Below, in pieces: positions 25,646 through 35,612 of a DNA stretch of 64,000 nucleotides. Source of the DNA: Acholeplasmatales bacterium (GTDB taxonomy: Bacteria > Bacillota_I > Bacilli_A > Acholeplasmatales > JAEDCM01); assembly GCA_017961685.1 (NCBI GenBank), contig JAGCWW010000040.1, positions 1 through 64,000 on the forward strand, read 5' to 3'. Made by a program: the position numbers and the translations under genes. Below the pieces are notes generated by a model. The model saw nothing but the letters and a program-made list of their open reading frames with translations, was not told where the DNA came from and did not search any database. The first letter of the stretch is position 1. Each line of letters opens with the position of its first letter.

Positions 25646-26941
25646 TTAATCTACCTCCTCAAAAATTGTTTTAAATTCTACTTTTTTATCACCAAAAGTA
25701 TAAGCATCATAAACTTCTTTTATCATATCTTCATCTATTTTATCCATATGAAGATAACACAATGTGTCATTAATATTTACATAATCATTAGTCTTTTTAT
25801 TTAAAACAATACCAACATTAAAATTAATTGGATCTTCTTTCTTTAATCTACCTGCGCCCATATGCATACTAGCTACACCAAGTTTAAGGGCATCCATATG
25901 AGTGATGTATCCTTTTTTCTTTGATTTAACTTCATAAATATACTTTGATTTAGGGAATAGATTAGTATCAAAGATAGGTGAATTATCACCATCTTGAGCA
26001 GCAATCATATCCTTTAATTTCTTTAAGGCTGTGCCATTATTAATATGTTCTAAAATGGCTTCATTAGCATCTTTCTCAGTCTTATATAGTTTTGCCTTAA
26101 TTAAAATTTTAGCGGCAATTTTCATTGTTACTTCTAGTAAGTCTTTTGGACCATTTCCTTTTAACGTATTAACAGCTTCTATTACTTCTAGGTTATTACC
26201 AATAGCTAAACCTAGTGGTTCATCCATATCTGTAATGATACATGAAACATGTTTATTAAATTTCTTACCAATTTTAACCATTAAATTAGATAGTTTTAAT
26301 GCATCATCTATATTCTTCATGAAAGCACCTGAACCAACCTTAACATCAAGTACAATTATATCCGCACCACTTGCAAGCTTCTTACTCATAATAGATGATG
26401 CGATTAAAGGAATAGAATCAACTGTAGCGGTAACATCTCTTAAAGCATATAATAATTTATCTGCTGGAACTAAGTTTTGTGTTTGACCTACAATTGCTAA
26501 ACCAATAGTATTAACTTGATTAATAAAACGTGTTCCACTTATATTAATATTAAAACCAGGTATACTTTCTAACTTATCTAAAGTACCGCCAGTATGACCT
26601 AAACCTCTGCCACTCATTTTTGCTAGTTTAACGCCAAATGAAGCGATTATTGGGCCTAATACTAAGCTAACCTTATCTCCTACTCCACCTGTTGAATGCT
26701 TATCTGCTTTTATACCTTCAATCTTAGATAAATCCATTACTTCTCCACTATGAAGCATTGAATCAGTTAAATAAATTGTTTCTTCATCATTTAATCCATT
26801 TAAAAAAATGGCCATAAGAAGACTAGACACCTGATAGTCAGGTATCAAACCTTTTACATAGCCATTAATAAAGAACTCTATTTCTTCTTTTGTTAGAGTT
26901 AAATTATCTCTTTTCTTGGAAATGATATCTATCATGTTCAT
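25646..26941 (-). CDS. pdp: pyrimidine-nucleoside phosphorylase
   Basis: Splits uridine, thymidine or deoxyuridine into base and (deoxy)ribose 1-phosphate. The family signature SGRGLGHTGGTLDKLESIPG is at about residues 110-129, and KHSTGGVGDKVSL at about 83-95. Length 431. Substrate range (DeoA versus Pdp) cannot be settled by eye; low-GC Gram-positive relatives are usually Pdp. It is in a run with folA and thyA, fitting pyrimidine metabolism. Confidence 0.92.
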   Translation of the reverse strand: MNMIDIISKKRDNLTLTKEEIEFFINGYVKGLIPDYQVSSLLMAIFLNGLNDEETIYLTDSMLHSGEVMDLSKIEGIKADKHSTGGVGDKVSLVLGPIIASFGVKLAKMSGRGLGHTGGTLDKLESIPGFNINISGTRFINQVNTIGLAIVGQTQNLVPADKLLYALRDVTATVDSIPLIASSIMSKKLASGADIIVLDVKVGSGAFMKNIDDALKLSNLMVKIGKKFNKHVSCIITDMDEPLGLAIGNNLEVIEAVNTLKGNGPKDLLEVTMKIAAKILIKAKLYKTEKDANEAILEHINNGTALKKLKDMIAAQDGDNSPIFDTNLFPKSKYIYEVKSKKKGYITHMDALKLGVASMHMGAGRLKKEDPINFNVGIVLNKKTNDYVNINDTLCYLHMDKIDEDMIKEVYDAYTFGDKKVEFKTIFEEVD

Positions 26942-26945
26942 AAAA

Positions 26946-27749
26946 TCACTCCTTTATAGGTTCATTTATAATATTTCTTACTTTCTCCTCTATTTCAATT
27001 GTGTTTAAATCTTTATATTCATCATATTCAATAGGTTTATGGAATATAACTTTTACTTTTGTCTTTCTAAAAGGAGCATTTTTCATAATCTTATGTGTAT
27101 TAATTAATGTTACTGGAACGATTGGACATTTAGCTTTTAAAGCTACTTTATAGCTTCCTGCATGGCCTTCAAGCATTTTATTTGTTGATCTATCAGTTCT
27201 AATACCTTCAGGGAATATCATCATAGATGTTCCTTTTTTAATGTTGTTAATTACATTAATTATAGACTTAGCGCCTTCTTTATCATTACTTCTATTAAGT
27301 AATACACCATCAATTTGTTTGATGTATCTTTTACCAAAGAAGGAATCTTCTACTTCCATTTTAGCTAAGAATCCTAATTTTAGTTTTCTTAAAGGTACTG
27401 ATGTATACATAAAATCTTCGTTAGATTTATGATTACCAATAAATAAATAGCTTCTAGAATAATCAAAGTTTTCTAATCCTTCTACTTTATAGTGAACTCT
27501 AGTTAAAATCATAAAGGCACTACATACACATCTAAAATAGAACATATTAAGTTTTCTTTGTGGTTTTGAATGGTTATTAACAATAGCCATAAGGAATAGA
27601 ATAAATATTCTATGAGCTACTGATACTATTAAACCAATTAAGATGCCTAAAACTATTTCTAACCATAATAGACTACCTAAATCTACTAAAGCAATAAATA
27701 GCCAAGCAAGTAAACCAGCTTCTATAAAAGTTAATCCTAGAAGGATCAT
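26946..27749 (-). CDS. lysophospholipid acyltransferase (PlsC family)
   Basis: Second stand-alone PlsC-like protein. Two N-terminal hydrophobic segments (about residues 1-55), then FIGNHKSNEDFM with the HX4D motif (about residues 102-113) and MMIFPEGIRTDRS (about 177-189). Length 267, parallel in layout to the gene at 4424. It lies 5 bases from the phosphorylase and folA genes, so it is part of the same transcript. Acceptor lipid not determined. Confidence 0.85.
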   Translation of the reverse strand: MILLGLTFIEAGLLAWLFIALVDLGSLLWLEIVLGILIGLIVSVAHRIFILFLMAIVNNHSKPQRKLNMFYFRCVCSAFMILTRVHYKVEGLENFDYSRSYLFIGNHKSNEDFMYTSVPLRKLKLGFLAKMEVEDSFFGKRYIKQIDGVLLNRSNDKEGAKSIINVINNIKKGTSMMIFPEGIRTDRSTNKMLEGHAGSYKVALKAKCPIVPVTLINTHKIMKNAPFRKTKVKVIFHKPIEYDEYKDLNTIEIEEKVRNIINEPIKE

Positions 27750-27754
27750 AAAAA

Positions 27755-28237
27755 CTACTTCCTTTCAAATACGCAGAATCTTAATTCTGGATTCTCTACT
27801 CCCTTAACTTCCTTAATTAAGTTATATTTAGAAAAATCAATTTCAGGGAAATATACATTTCCATCAAATTCTTTATCGATAAATGTGATATATAATCTAT
27901 CTGCATAAGGTAGACTAATGTTATATATAGTTCTACCACCTATAACAAATATTTCTTCATCGTGTTCTTCTTCTAAAAATTTAACTAAATCTCTAACCAT
28001 TACAACATCAGGGTAATTCACTTCTGGGAAGATGGTAGAAACATAATATTTAACATCTGGAAATTTCTTTCCATTACGGTAACTTAAAATAGATTCATGT
28101 GTTCTATCTCCAACTAAGACAGCATGATCTTTAATTGTATTTCTAAAATATTTAATATCTTCTTTATAACTCCATGGTAGTTCATTATCTTTACCAATTA
28201 AGTTATTCTTGGCCATGGCCCAAATTAATGAAATCAT
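27755..28237 (-). CDS. folA: dihydrofolate reductase
   Basis: Regenerates tetrahydrofolate after ThyA. SLIWAMAKNNLIGKDNELPW is the N-terminal strand and Met20 loop, and IFVIGGRTIYNISLPYADRL (about residues 95-114) is the NADPH-binding GG region. Length 160. Its ATG overlaps the thyA stop codon (TAATG). Confidence 0.94.
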   Translation of the reverse strand: MISLIWAMAKNNLIGKDNELPWSYKEDIKYFRNTIKDHAVLVGDRTHESILSYRNGKKFPDVKYYVSTIFPEVNYPDVVMVRDLVKFLEEEHDEEIFVIGGRTIYNISLPYADRLYITFIDKEFDGNVYFPEIDFSKYNLIKEVKGVENPELRFCVFERK

Positions 28238-29103
28238 TATACAGCTACAACTCCTTTAATTGCTGGATGTGGATCATATCCTTCAAGTTCAAAATCTTCA
28301 TATTTAAAATCATAGATAGATTTAACATTTGGATTAATCTTCATTGTTGGTAATTTTCTAGGTTCTCTAGATAATTGTAATTTAATTTGATCCATATGAT
28401 TTGAATAAATATGAGCATCACCAAATGTATGAACGAAATCTCCTAGTTCAAATCCACAAACTTGAGCAATCATCATTGTAAATAGTGAATATGATGCAAT
28501 ATTAAATGGTACACCTAAGAAGATATCAGCACTTCTTTGGTATAATTGGCAACTTAATTTATTATTTACAACATAAAATTGCATAAATGAGTGACATGGT
28601 GGAAGAGCCATATTATCAACTTCAGCAGGGTTCCATGCACTGATGATATGACGTCTTGAATCAGGATTATGCTTTAAGTTATAGATTAATTTTTCTAATT
28701 GATCAACACCATTAAAGTTTCTCCATTGTCTACCATATACTGGACCTAAATCACCATATTTATCCGCAAATTCTTTAGATTCTCTTATTTTTTCAATGAA
28801 TTCTTCCATTGTTTCTCCGTTATAAACAGGTTCTTTTTTATACTTTTCATAAGCCCATTCATTCCAGATTCTAACGTTATTATCAACTAAATATTTGATA
28901 TTAGTATCTCCACTAATAAACCATAATAATTCATGAATGATTCCTTTTAAGAATACTTTTTTTGTTGTTAAAAGAGGGAATCCATCATTTAAATTATATC
29001 TTGTTTGATATCCAAAATAACTGATAGTTCCTGTTCCAGTTCTATCAGATTTATATGTTCCGTTTTCTAGAATAAATTTACACATATCTAAATATTGTTT
29101 CAT
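28237..29103 (-). CDS. thyA: thymidylate synthase
   Basis: Methylates dUMP to dTMP with methylene-THF. The N-terminal [19 protein letters not shown], the catalytic cysteine in [13 protein letters not shown] (about residues 170-182) and [20 protein letters not shown] are intact. Length 288. It is coupled to folA in the order thyA-folA. Confidence 0.97.
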   Translation of the reverse strand: MKQYLDMCKFILENGTYKSDRTGTGTISYFGYQTRYNLNDGFPLLTTKKVFLKGIIHELLWFISGDTNIKYLVDNNVRIWNEWAYEKYKKEPVYNGETMEEFIEKIRESKEFADKYGDLGPVYGRQWRNFNGVDQLEKLIYNLKHNPDSRRHIISAWNPAEVDNMALPPCHSFMQFYVVNNKLSCQLYQRSADIFLGVPFNIASYSLFTMMIAQVCGFELGDFVHTFGDAHIYSNHMDQIKLQLSREPRKLPTMKINPNVKSIYDFKYEDFELEGYDPHPAIKGVVAV

Positions 29104-29154
29104 AAAAAAACGCCTCCTAAATTATCTTTTTTTAATATAGTTCAATCTAATTTA

Positions 29155-29163
29155 ATTATACCA
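29155..29163 (-). promoter_or_regulatory. extended -10 promoter of thyA-folA
   Basis: TGGTATAAT on the minus strand, about 50 bases upstream of the thyA start. Confidence 0.65.
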
Positions 29164-29182
29164 TAAATTAGGATAAAAATAA

Positions 29183-29201
29183 AAGGCATTTCAAATGCCT
29201 T
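29183..29201 (-). terminator. Rho-independent terminator after metY
   Basis: AAGGCATT/AATGCCTT hairpin with a 3-base loop, followed by TTATTTTTAT on the minus strand. Confidence 0.8.
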
Positions 29202-29207
29202 ATTATT

Positions 29208-30485
29208 TTAAATTTCTACTTTATCTAATGCTTGTTTGATATCTTCTAGAATATCATCAACACTTTCAATACCTACTGAAAGTCTGATTAAATCTGGCTT
29301 AATTCCAGCAGCAAGTAATTGTTCATCACTCATTTGTCTATGTGTATGACTTGCTGGGTGTAGTAAACAAGTCTTACTATCAGCAACGTGAGTAGCAATT
29401 TGAACAAACTTTAAGCTGTCCATGAATTTTAAGGAAGCACTTCTACCACCTTTAATACCAAAAGCCATTACTCCACAACTACCATTTGGTAAATATTTTT
29501 GTTGTAAAGCATGATACTTATCATTTTCTAGATCTGAATAATTAATCCAAGCAACTTTTGGATGTGTACTTAAGAACTTAGCAACCTTTAATGCATTTTC
29601 GCAATGTCTAGGTACTCTTAAATGTAGAGTTTCAAGACCAATATTTAATAAGAATGCATTTTGAGGAGCTTGGATAGAACCAAAGTCTCTCATTAATTGG
29701 GCAGTTGCTTTTGTAATATATGCACCTTTACCAAATCTTTCACAGTAAGTAATACCATGATAAGATTCATCTGGTGTAGTTAAACCATGGAATTTATCTC
29801 CATATTTCATCCAATCAAAGTTTCCAGAATCAACGATTACTCCACCAACAGTTAAAGCATGTCCATCCATATATTTTGTAGTTGAATGTGTTACGATATC
29901 ACATCCAAATTCAAATGGACGACAGTTAATAGGTGTAGCAAATGTGTTATCCATAATTAGTGGTACACCATGCTTATGAGCAATCTTAGCGAACTTTTCA
30001 ATATCAAATACTGATACGATTGGGTTTGCGATTGTTTCACCAAATACTAACTTTGTATTTGCTTTAAATGCTTTATCGATTTCTTCTTCTGAAGCATCTT
30101 GATCAATAAAGATACATTCAATTCCAAGTTTTCTTAGTGTAACATCAAATAAGTTGTATGTTCCACCATAAATATTTTTTGTTGATATAAAACTATCTCC
30201 AGCTTCACAAATATTAAATACAGCATAGAAGTTAGCTGCTTGACCACTTGATGTAAGCATAGCTGCTACACCACCTTCAAGTGCACAAATCTTGTTAGCT
30301 ACACAGTCATTTGTAGGATTTTGTAATCTTGTATAAAAATATCCACTCTTTTCAAGATCAAATAATTTACCCATTTCTTCTGATGTATCATATTTCCATG
30401 TTGTGCTTTGGTAAATTGGTAATGCTCTTGCCTCACCATTTTGAGGTTTGTAACCCTCGTGTATACATTTAGATTCAATCTTCAT
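29208..30485 (-). CDS. metY: O-acetylhomoserine sulfhydrylase (MetY type)
   Basis: PLP enzyme that joins sulfide (or another thiol) to O-acetylhomoserine in methionine synthesis. The PLP lysine is in [14 protein letters not shown] (about residues 202-215), and [20 protein letters not shown] and [10 protein letters not shown] are N-terminal substrate motifs. About 425 residues, typical of this long subclass. ATG at 30485 is chosen (AGGAG 8 bases upstream) over an upstream in-frame start at 30503. No S-box or T-box is visible upstream. Confidence 0.93.
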   Translation of the reverse strand: MKIESKCIHEGYKPQNGEARALPIYQSTTWKYDTSEEMGKLFDLEKSGYFYTRLQNPTNDCVANKICALEGGVAAMLTSSGQAANFYAVFNICEAGDSFISTKNIYGGTYNLFDVTLRKLGIECIFIDQDASEEEIDKAFKANTKLVFGETIANPIVSVFDIEKFAKIAHKHGVPLIMDNTFATPINCRPFEFGCDIVTHSTTKYMDGHALTVGGVIVDSGNFDWMKYGDKFHGLTTPDESYHGITYCERFGKGAYITKATAQLMRDFGSIQAPQNAFLLNIGLETLHLRVPRHCENALKVAKFLSTHPKVAWINYSDLENDKYHALQQKYLPNGSCGVMAFGIKGGRSASLKFMDSLKFVQIATHVADSKTCLLHPASHTHRQMSDEQLLAAGIKPDLIRLSVGIESVDDILEDIKQALDKVEI

Positions 30486-30553
30486 TTTATCAACTCCTAA
30501 CATATTAGATTATATCATAGGACGTTAATAAAATAAATAAATATTTAATTTTA

Positions 30554-30940
30554 TTATAACGATGGCTCTTTAATCTCTTCTAGGATAACATCATTATCAT
30601 CATTACTTTGATCTACTTTTAGTGGTGCTTTACTAATAAAGATTAATTGTTCTCCAACAACTTCAATAACTTCATATAATTTATCTTGAATATTTAGTTT
30701 TCTAGATTGTAATCTTGCCCTAACTCCAATAGTTGCACCTTTGCTACAGTATTCATTAATGTTTATAGCTAAATACTCCCAAAAAGTAACTTTAATGAAA
30801 TCTGTATCATAAGTTCCATTTAAACTTTTAAAAGGTCTTTTAGTTGCTAAAACAACCTCACATACATTCTTTCCATTTGCAGCTTCTCTAATTTCAGGAT
30901 CATTAACTAACTTACCTACTAAAATAACGCTATTAATCAT
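30554..30940 (-). CDS. ssb: single-stranded DNA-binding protein (SSB family)
   Basis: OB-fold protein starting MINSVILVGKLVNDPEIREA, with DFIKVTFWEYLAININEYCS (about residues 46-65) as in SSB. Length 128. The usual acidic tail DDDIPF is missing; the C terminus is VILEEIKEPSL. It may be a second SSB rather than the main replication one. Confidence 0.85.
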   Translation of the reverse strand: MINSVILVGKLVNDPEIREAANGKNVCEVVLATKRPFKSLNGTYDTDFIKVTFWEYLAININEYCSKGATIGVRARLQSRKLNIQDKLYEVIEVVGEQLIFISKAPLKVDQSNDDNDVILEEIKEPSL

Positions 30941-30990
30941 TTTTCTTCACCTCCTAAGCAAATTATAGTCTAGTTAAAGAAAATAAAAAA

Positions 30991-31051
30991 ACTGACGTAT
31001 TTAAGCCTTTATTTGCATAAAATAAATAAATTTTATCAAATATACGTCAGT
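30991..31051 (-). terminator. long compound hairpin terminator after the M16 genes
   Basis: Outer arms ACTGACGTAT and ATACGTCAGT (10 perfect pairs) enclose an inner stem (ATTTG-ATAAAAT with ATTTTAT-GCAAAT). A 10-base one-sided bulge AAAGGCTTAA lies between them, and TTTTTTT follows. It lies after the M16 gene and ahead of ssb. It is larger and more elaborate than the other terminators here. Confidence 0.75.
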
Positions 31052-31111
31052 TTATAGCTTTATTTTATTTAATTCATTTAAAATTTATGTTTTTATTCAA
31101 AAATAATATAA

Positions 31112-32392
31112 TTAATCCTCATTTGGATAAATTGCATATTTTGTAATAATGATGTCTTTAAACATATCCTTTATTTCATCAAGTGACTTTACATCAAGCT
31201 TCTTTATTTCATTAATAATAGTGTATAAATTATTACCTGAATATAAGCATGATGTGAAGTTTTGAGCTGTAGCTTCTAGTGAATTTAAGATACCAATAAA
31301 TTGACCAATTAATTCTCTTTTAGCACATTCGAAATCTTCTTCACTTATTTTCATATTAGGAATATCTTTAACAAACTTATAGAATTCTTCATATAACTTA
31401 TCTGGATTTTCTGAATCACTACTAAGCATGAAATAGCTTGCGGATTTATTGAAGTCAGTATAATAACCAAATGAATCATTAATTAATCCCTTATTCATTA
31501 ATTCCATTCTTAAAGTTGATGAATCACCACATAAAATTGAACAAAGTAATCCTGTTTTAATATCAACCATTTGGAAGTTGTTATATATATTTTTAAATCT
31601 AACACCTAAACATACCTTTGGAATGATTATATCCATGTTTATTTTTGTTTCTTTAATGTTATCCTTAAATTCATCATAAACATATTCTCTTTTTATTTCT
31701 TTAATTGGTTTAAATGTCTTCTTTGCTTGATTTTCCCTAATTCCATCAATTACGGATAAATCAACATTTCCAATTAAAAATAATTGCATATTAGATGGAT
31801 GATAGAATGTTTCATAACAGTCATAAAGCATTTCTTTAGTTATCTCGTTAATTGATTTAACACTACCAACTAAATCAGTTGAAACATAATTATCCTTATA
31901 TAAATTCTTTAATGTTCCCCAGAATAATCTTGAATCAGGATCATCTTGATACATCAAGATTTCTTGTTCAATAATACCACATTCTTTTTTGATGTTTTCA
32001 TCTGTAAAGTAAGGGGACTGAACAAAATCTAATAAAAATAAAGTACATTCTAATACATTATTAGTTGTTGAAAATAAATAACTTGTTCTATCGAATGATG
32101 TAAAAGCATTACTTGATGCTCCCCATTTTAAAAACTTAGTTGATGCATCAATTCCATCTTCCATTTCAAATAATTTATGTTCTAAGAAGTGTGCTATACC
32201 TTTAGGGTATTCAACAAATTCAGTTTTACCATAAGGAATAAATCTATTATCAAGTCCTCCATAGCGAGTAGATATTATACCAAATGTTTTATCATAATCA
32301 TTTTTAGGTACGATATATACATCTAGTCCATTACTTAATTTTTCATGATATAATGTTTCATCTATTTGCTCAAAGTATTCTTTATTCATCAT
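31112..32392 (-). CDS. ymfH: M16 family zinc metallopeptidase, YmfH-like
   Basis: Inverzincin peptidase with the HxxEH zinc motif in IAHFLEHKLFEM (about residues 65-76) and the downstream Glu region ECGIIEQEILMYQDDP. About 427 residues. In Bacillus the YmfF/YmfH pair is associated with EF-P 5-aminopentanol modification. ATG at 32392 is chosen by its GGAAGTG site; it overlaps the partner gene by 11 bases. The active subunit of a two-gene pair. Confidence 0.88.
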   Translation of the reverse strand: MMNKEYFEQIDETLYHEKLSNGLDVYIVPKNDYDKTFGIISTRYGGLDNRFIPYGKTEFVEYPKGIAHFLEHKLFEMEDGIDASTKFLKWGASSNAFTSFDRTSYLFSTTNNVLECTLFLLDFVQSPYFTDENIKKECGIIEQEILMYQDDPDSRLFWGTLKNLYKDNYVSTDLVGSVKSINEITKEMLYDCYETFYHPSNMQLFLIGNVDLSVIDGIRENQAKKTFKPIKEIKREYVYDEFKDNIKETKINMDIIIPKVCLGVRFKNIYNNFQMVDIKTGLLCSILCGDSSTLRMELMNKGLINDSFGYYTDFNKSASYFMLSSDSENPDKLYEEFYKFVKDIPNMKISEEDFECAKRELIGQFIGILNSLEATAQNFTSCLYSGNNLYTIINEIKKLDVKSLDEIKDMFKDIIITKYAIYPNED

Positions 32393-33632
32393 TATCACTT
32401 CCTTCAAGGAAATAAACTAAATCAAGTTTTAATTTCTTCATAACATTAATTACATCTTCTTTTGTTAGATTTTTGATTTCTTCAATTCCATCATATAAAT
32501 CTAAGTTCTCGTTTAAAAGTTCTGATAAATAAATCTTTTTAGCAATACTTGATAAGCTATCAGTTCCTTTTTTGATACTAGAAATAAGGCTTAATTTAGC
32601 CATTTCTAATAATTCATCTGAAAAATTACCACTAACCATTCTATCAAATTGTTCCATAGTAACTTTTAATGCTTTATCATAGTTTTCTTTATTAATTCCT
32701 AGGCACACATTAACAATACCTTTATATCTACCATAGTTACTTGATATAGAATAACATAAGCTTTCTTTTTCTCTAACAACACTAAATAGTAAGGATGATG
32801 AGAATCCACCAAAAATAGTATTAGCAAGCACTAAAGCTAAATCATCTTTATCATTCATTCTTGTAAATGTACGGTATTTTAGTATTAATTGTGATTGCAT
32901 AGATTTAGCTTCTTCTTTAACGTATTCAGAATTAATAATTTCTTTATCAACATAATCAATTGGATTAAGTTTATTTTTCTTACCGAAATCAAAATACTTT
33001 TTAACCTCATCTATAACATCATCACTTACATCACCCATAACAATAATATCAACTTTATTGTTTTCAATCATGTATTTATAATATTCTTCTAAGTCTTTAC
33101 AAGTTAAGCTTTTAACTATTTTTTCATCACCATTAAATTTAAGTCTAGCAAGTTCATCTTTAAAAGCTATTTCATTACTTCTAATTACAGCATATAAACT
33201 TTTATTTTCATATTCTTCTTTATAATCATCAAGTAATAATCTTTTTTCTTCATCTAAATTCTTTTTATCTAGGATTGGATTAAATAACATTTCAGATAAA
33301 AACTTAAACATTTCATCAAGAAGAGTATCATCGCCTACATATTTAGGATTAACTCCATCAATAGATGCATCTATATAACATACATTACCTAATTTTAATG
33401 ATGAAAAACCAAAATTAGCTCCATAAAGCATATCTAATTTTCTATTTATTTTTTGTTTAGTATCATATTTACTACTTTTAGATTCCATCATTCTAGATAA
33501 TAACATACGGTATGATAGATTAGTTTCATTAACCATATCTGACATTATAACATCTATTGTCATCTTCTTAAATTTCTTTGTTTTAAAAATATGTAAAGTG
33601 GCTTTATTAAGCTCTATTTTCTTATAATCCAT
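32382..33632 (-). CDS. ymfF: M16 family peptidase-like protein, YmfF-like (no zinc motif)
   Basis: Same fold as its neighbour but without an HxxEH motif; the equivalent region reads RMLLSRMMESKSSKYDTK. The C-terminal half has VVREKESLCYSISSNYGRYK (about residues 286-305), a typical M16 R/Y substrate-binding region. Length 416. Pairs of one active and one inactive M16 subunit are standard, so it likely forms a heterodimer with the YmfH-like protein. Confidence 0.85.
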   Translation of the reverse strand: MDYKKIELNKATLHIFKTKKFKKMTIDVIMSDMVNETNLSYRMLLSRMMESKSSKYDTKQKINRKLDMLYGANFGFSSLKLGNVCYIDASIDGVNPKYVGDDTLLDEMFKFLSEMLFNPILDKKNLDEEKRLLLDDYKEEYENKSLYAVIRSNEIAFKDELARLKFNGDEKIVKSLTCKDLEEYYKYMIENNKVDIIVMGDVSDDVIDEVKKYFDFGKKNKLNPIDYVDKEIINSEYVKEEAKSMQSQLILKYRTFTRMNDKDDLALVLANTIFGGFSSSLLFSVVREKESLCYSISSNYGRYKGIVNVCLGINKENYDKALKVTMEQFDRMVSGNFSDELLEMAKLSLISSIKKGTDSLSSIAKKIYLSELLNENLDLYDGIEEIKNLTKEDVINVMKKLKLDLVYFLEGSDNDE

Positions 33633-33654
33633 AAATACCTCCTTGGTAAATAAA

Positions 33655-33672
33655 GGTGTAGAAATCTACACC
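33655..33672 (-). terminator. hairpin after degV
   Basis: GGTGTAG/CTACACC, 7 perfect pairs with a 4-base loop, followed by TTTATTTA on the minus strand. The T run is short, so some read-through into the M16 genes is likely. Confidence 0.65.
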
Positions 33673-33679
33673 ATTATTT

Positions 33680-34540
33680 TTAGTAGTTAAGTTTTTTAAC
33701 ACATGCAATAGCAAGTGCCCCTGGTCCGATGTGACATGATACAGATAGTGATAGTGGATCACAATATACGACTTCACCAATTTCTTCTTTAACCATTTCA
33801 ATGAAATCAAGTGCAGTTTGTCTATCAGCAGTATATGCGACAAAGATTCTTACATTGTCAATTCCACCAAAACGTTCATTAACATCTTTTTTCATTTGAT
33901 CAAGCATACTTCTCTTTGCACCCTTCATACCTCTAACTTTATCAAAGGCATCAAGCTTTTCCCCTTGAATTTGAAGTACAGGCTTAATCTTAAGAAGTTT
34001 AGCAAATGTTGCAGCAGCGGCAGTGATTCTACCACCTCTACGTAAATAATCAATTGAATCAACTGTAATGTAAATACTTGAATCTAGTTTTGTTGCTTCA
34101 AGTATTTCTTTAATTTCTTTTGCAGTCTTTCCAGCCTTAGCTAATTCCATTGCATCTAGTACTGATTGTTTTTGTGTAACAGAAATTCTTTGGTTATTTA
34201 CAACAAATACTTTATCTTTGAATTCTTTTTCATTTGATAAGAAAGTTGCTGTTTCACAAGATTTAGATAATCCGCTTGACATTGGAATGTAAACTATTTC
34301 ATCATATTCCTTTAATGTTGCTTTCCATAAATCCATTAAAGCTCCTGCAGATGGTTGACTTGTTAAAACAACTGCCTTTTCATCAAGAAGATTATAGAAT
34401 TCTTCTTGTCCTAGATTTATATCTTCTAGATAATCTTTACCATTAATTGTAAATGGCATTGGTACAACTGGTATACCTAATTTTTTTCCTTCGTCCTGAG
34501 TAATTCCACTATTGCTGTCTGTCATGATGCAAGTTTTCAT
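33680..34540 (-). CDS. DegV family fatty-acid-binding protein
   Basis: DegV/FakB proteins hold a fatty acid for phosphorylation by FakA. CIMTDSNSGITQDEGKKLGI starts the protein, LTSQPSAGALMDLW (about residues 57-70) and PMSSGLSKSCETA (about 80-92) line the lipid site, and SVSCHIGPGALAI is near the C terminus. Length 286. It follows asd by 19 bases. Its kinase is not in this window. Confidence 0.9.
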   Translation of the reverse strand: MKTCIMTDSNSGITQDEGKKLGIPVVPMPFTINGKDYLEDINLGQEEFYNLLDEKAVVLTSQPSAGALMDLWKATLKEYDEIVYIPMSSGLSKSCETATFLSNEKEFKDKVFVVNNQRISVTQKQSVLDAMELAKAGKTAKEIKEILEATKLDSSIYITVDSIDYLRRGGRITAAAATFAKLLKIKPVLQIQGEKLDAFDKVRGMKGAKRSMLDQMKKDVNERFGGIDNVRIFVAYTADRQTALDFIEMVKEEIGEVVYCDPLSLSVSCHIGPGALAIACVKKLNY

Positions 34541-34559
34541 AGTGACTCCCCCTTTTTTC

Positions 34560-35597
34560 TTATAATTTTTCGATTAATTTTAAAGCAATTTGTACAGCGT
34601 TAGTTGCAGCACCTTTTCTTACTTGGTCTCCACAACACCATAAAGTAATACCATTTTCATTAATTAAATCACGTCTAATTCTACCAACATAAACTAAATC
34701 TTGATCAGAAGTTACAATTGGCATTGGATATAATTTATTATCTAAATCATCATATAATTTACATCCTTTTTCATTAGCAATAGCATTTTTAACTACGTCT
34801 AAATCTAACTTATTTTCAGTTACTAAAGTTACACTGATTGAATGGCTTCTAACAACTGGTACTCTTACACAAGTACAAGTTACTTTTAAGTCAGGTAAAT
34901 GCATAATTTTTCTACCTTCATTTTGCATTTTCATTTCTTCAGTAGTATATCCATTTTCTAAGAATGAACCAATGTGAGGAATAACATTTCCAGCAATTTG
35001 ATATTGGAAAGTTTTTGGAGTAGCATCATACTTATTAGCGATAACTCCTGTTGTATCATAAATATTAGCTAAATCCTTCATTTGATCTATTAATTCAACT
35101 GGACCAGCTGCACCAGCACCTGATGTTGCTTGGTAAGTTGAAGCTACCATTGCTTTAATCTTAGATAATTTATTAATTGCATTAATAGCAACTAAAGTAA
35201 TGATAGTTGAACAGTTAGGATTAGAAATAACACCTTTATTCTTAAAAATATCTTCTGGGTTGATTTCAGGTACTACTAGTGGAATGTCATCACACATTCT
35301 AAATGCACTAGAGTTATCAATAAAAACAGCTCCAGCTTTTACGATATCATCTTTAAATTCTTTAGCAATTGCATTACTTGCAGCACCTAAAACAATATCT
35401 AGACCTTCAAATGCTTCATGGCAAGCAAGTTTTACTTCAAATTCTTTTCCTTGAAAAGGAATTTTCTTTCCTACGCTTCTTTCTGAAGCAAGTAATCTTA
35501 ATTCATCATATGGGAAATTGTATTCACCAAGTACTTTTAGCATTTCACGTCCAACAGCTCCTGTTGCACCTAAAATACCAATGTTAAATTTTTTCAT
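34560..35597 (-). CDS. asd: aspartate-semialdehyde dehydrogenase
   Basis: Makes aspartate semialdehyde, precursor of threonine, methionine and lysine. GILGATGAVGREMLKVL at the start, the catalytic cysteine in SNPNCSTIITL (about residues 124-134) and ATYQATSGAGAAG (about 157-169) are diagnostic. Length 345. It sits in the thr operon and feeds both that branch and the lysine operon. Confidence 0.96.
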   Translation of the reverse strand: MKKFNIGILGATGAVGREMLKVLGEYNFPYDELRLLASERSVGKKIPFQGKEFEVKLACHEAFEGLDIVLGAASNAIAKEFKDDIVKAGAVFIDNSSAFRMCDDIPLVVPEINPEDIFKNKGVISNPNCSTIITLVAINAINKLSKIKAMVASTYQATSGAGAAGPVELIDQMKDLANIYDTTGVIANKYDATPKTFQYQIAGNVIPHIGSFLENGYTTEEMKMQNEGRKIMHLPDLKVTCTCVRVPVVRSHSISVTLVTENKLDLDVVKNAIANEKGCKLYDDLDNKLYPMPIVTSDQDLVYVGRIRRDLINENGITLWCCGDQVRKGAATNAVQIALKLIEKL

Positions 35598-35612
35598 ATT
35601 TTGTCCTCTCCT

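Noticed and set aside
26031..26486. 151-codon open frame on the plus strand
   Set aside because: It lies wholly antisense to the pyrimidine nucleoside phosphorylase gene, has Ser/Leu-rich composition typical of shadow frames, and no ribosome site. The same holds for all other plus-strand frames except the CYTH gene.
29208..30553. S-box, T-box or SAM-type riboswitch before metY
   Set aside because: Only 50 to 70 bases separate ssb and metY and they contain just an AT-rich promoter-like stretch.
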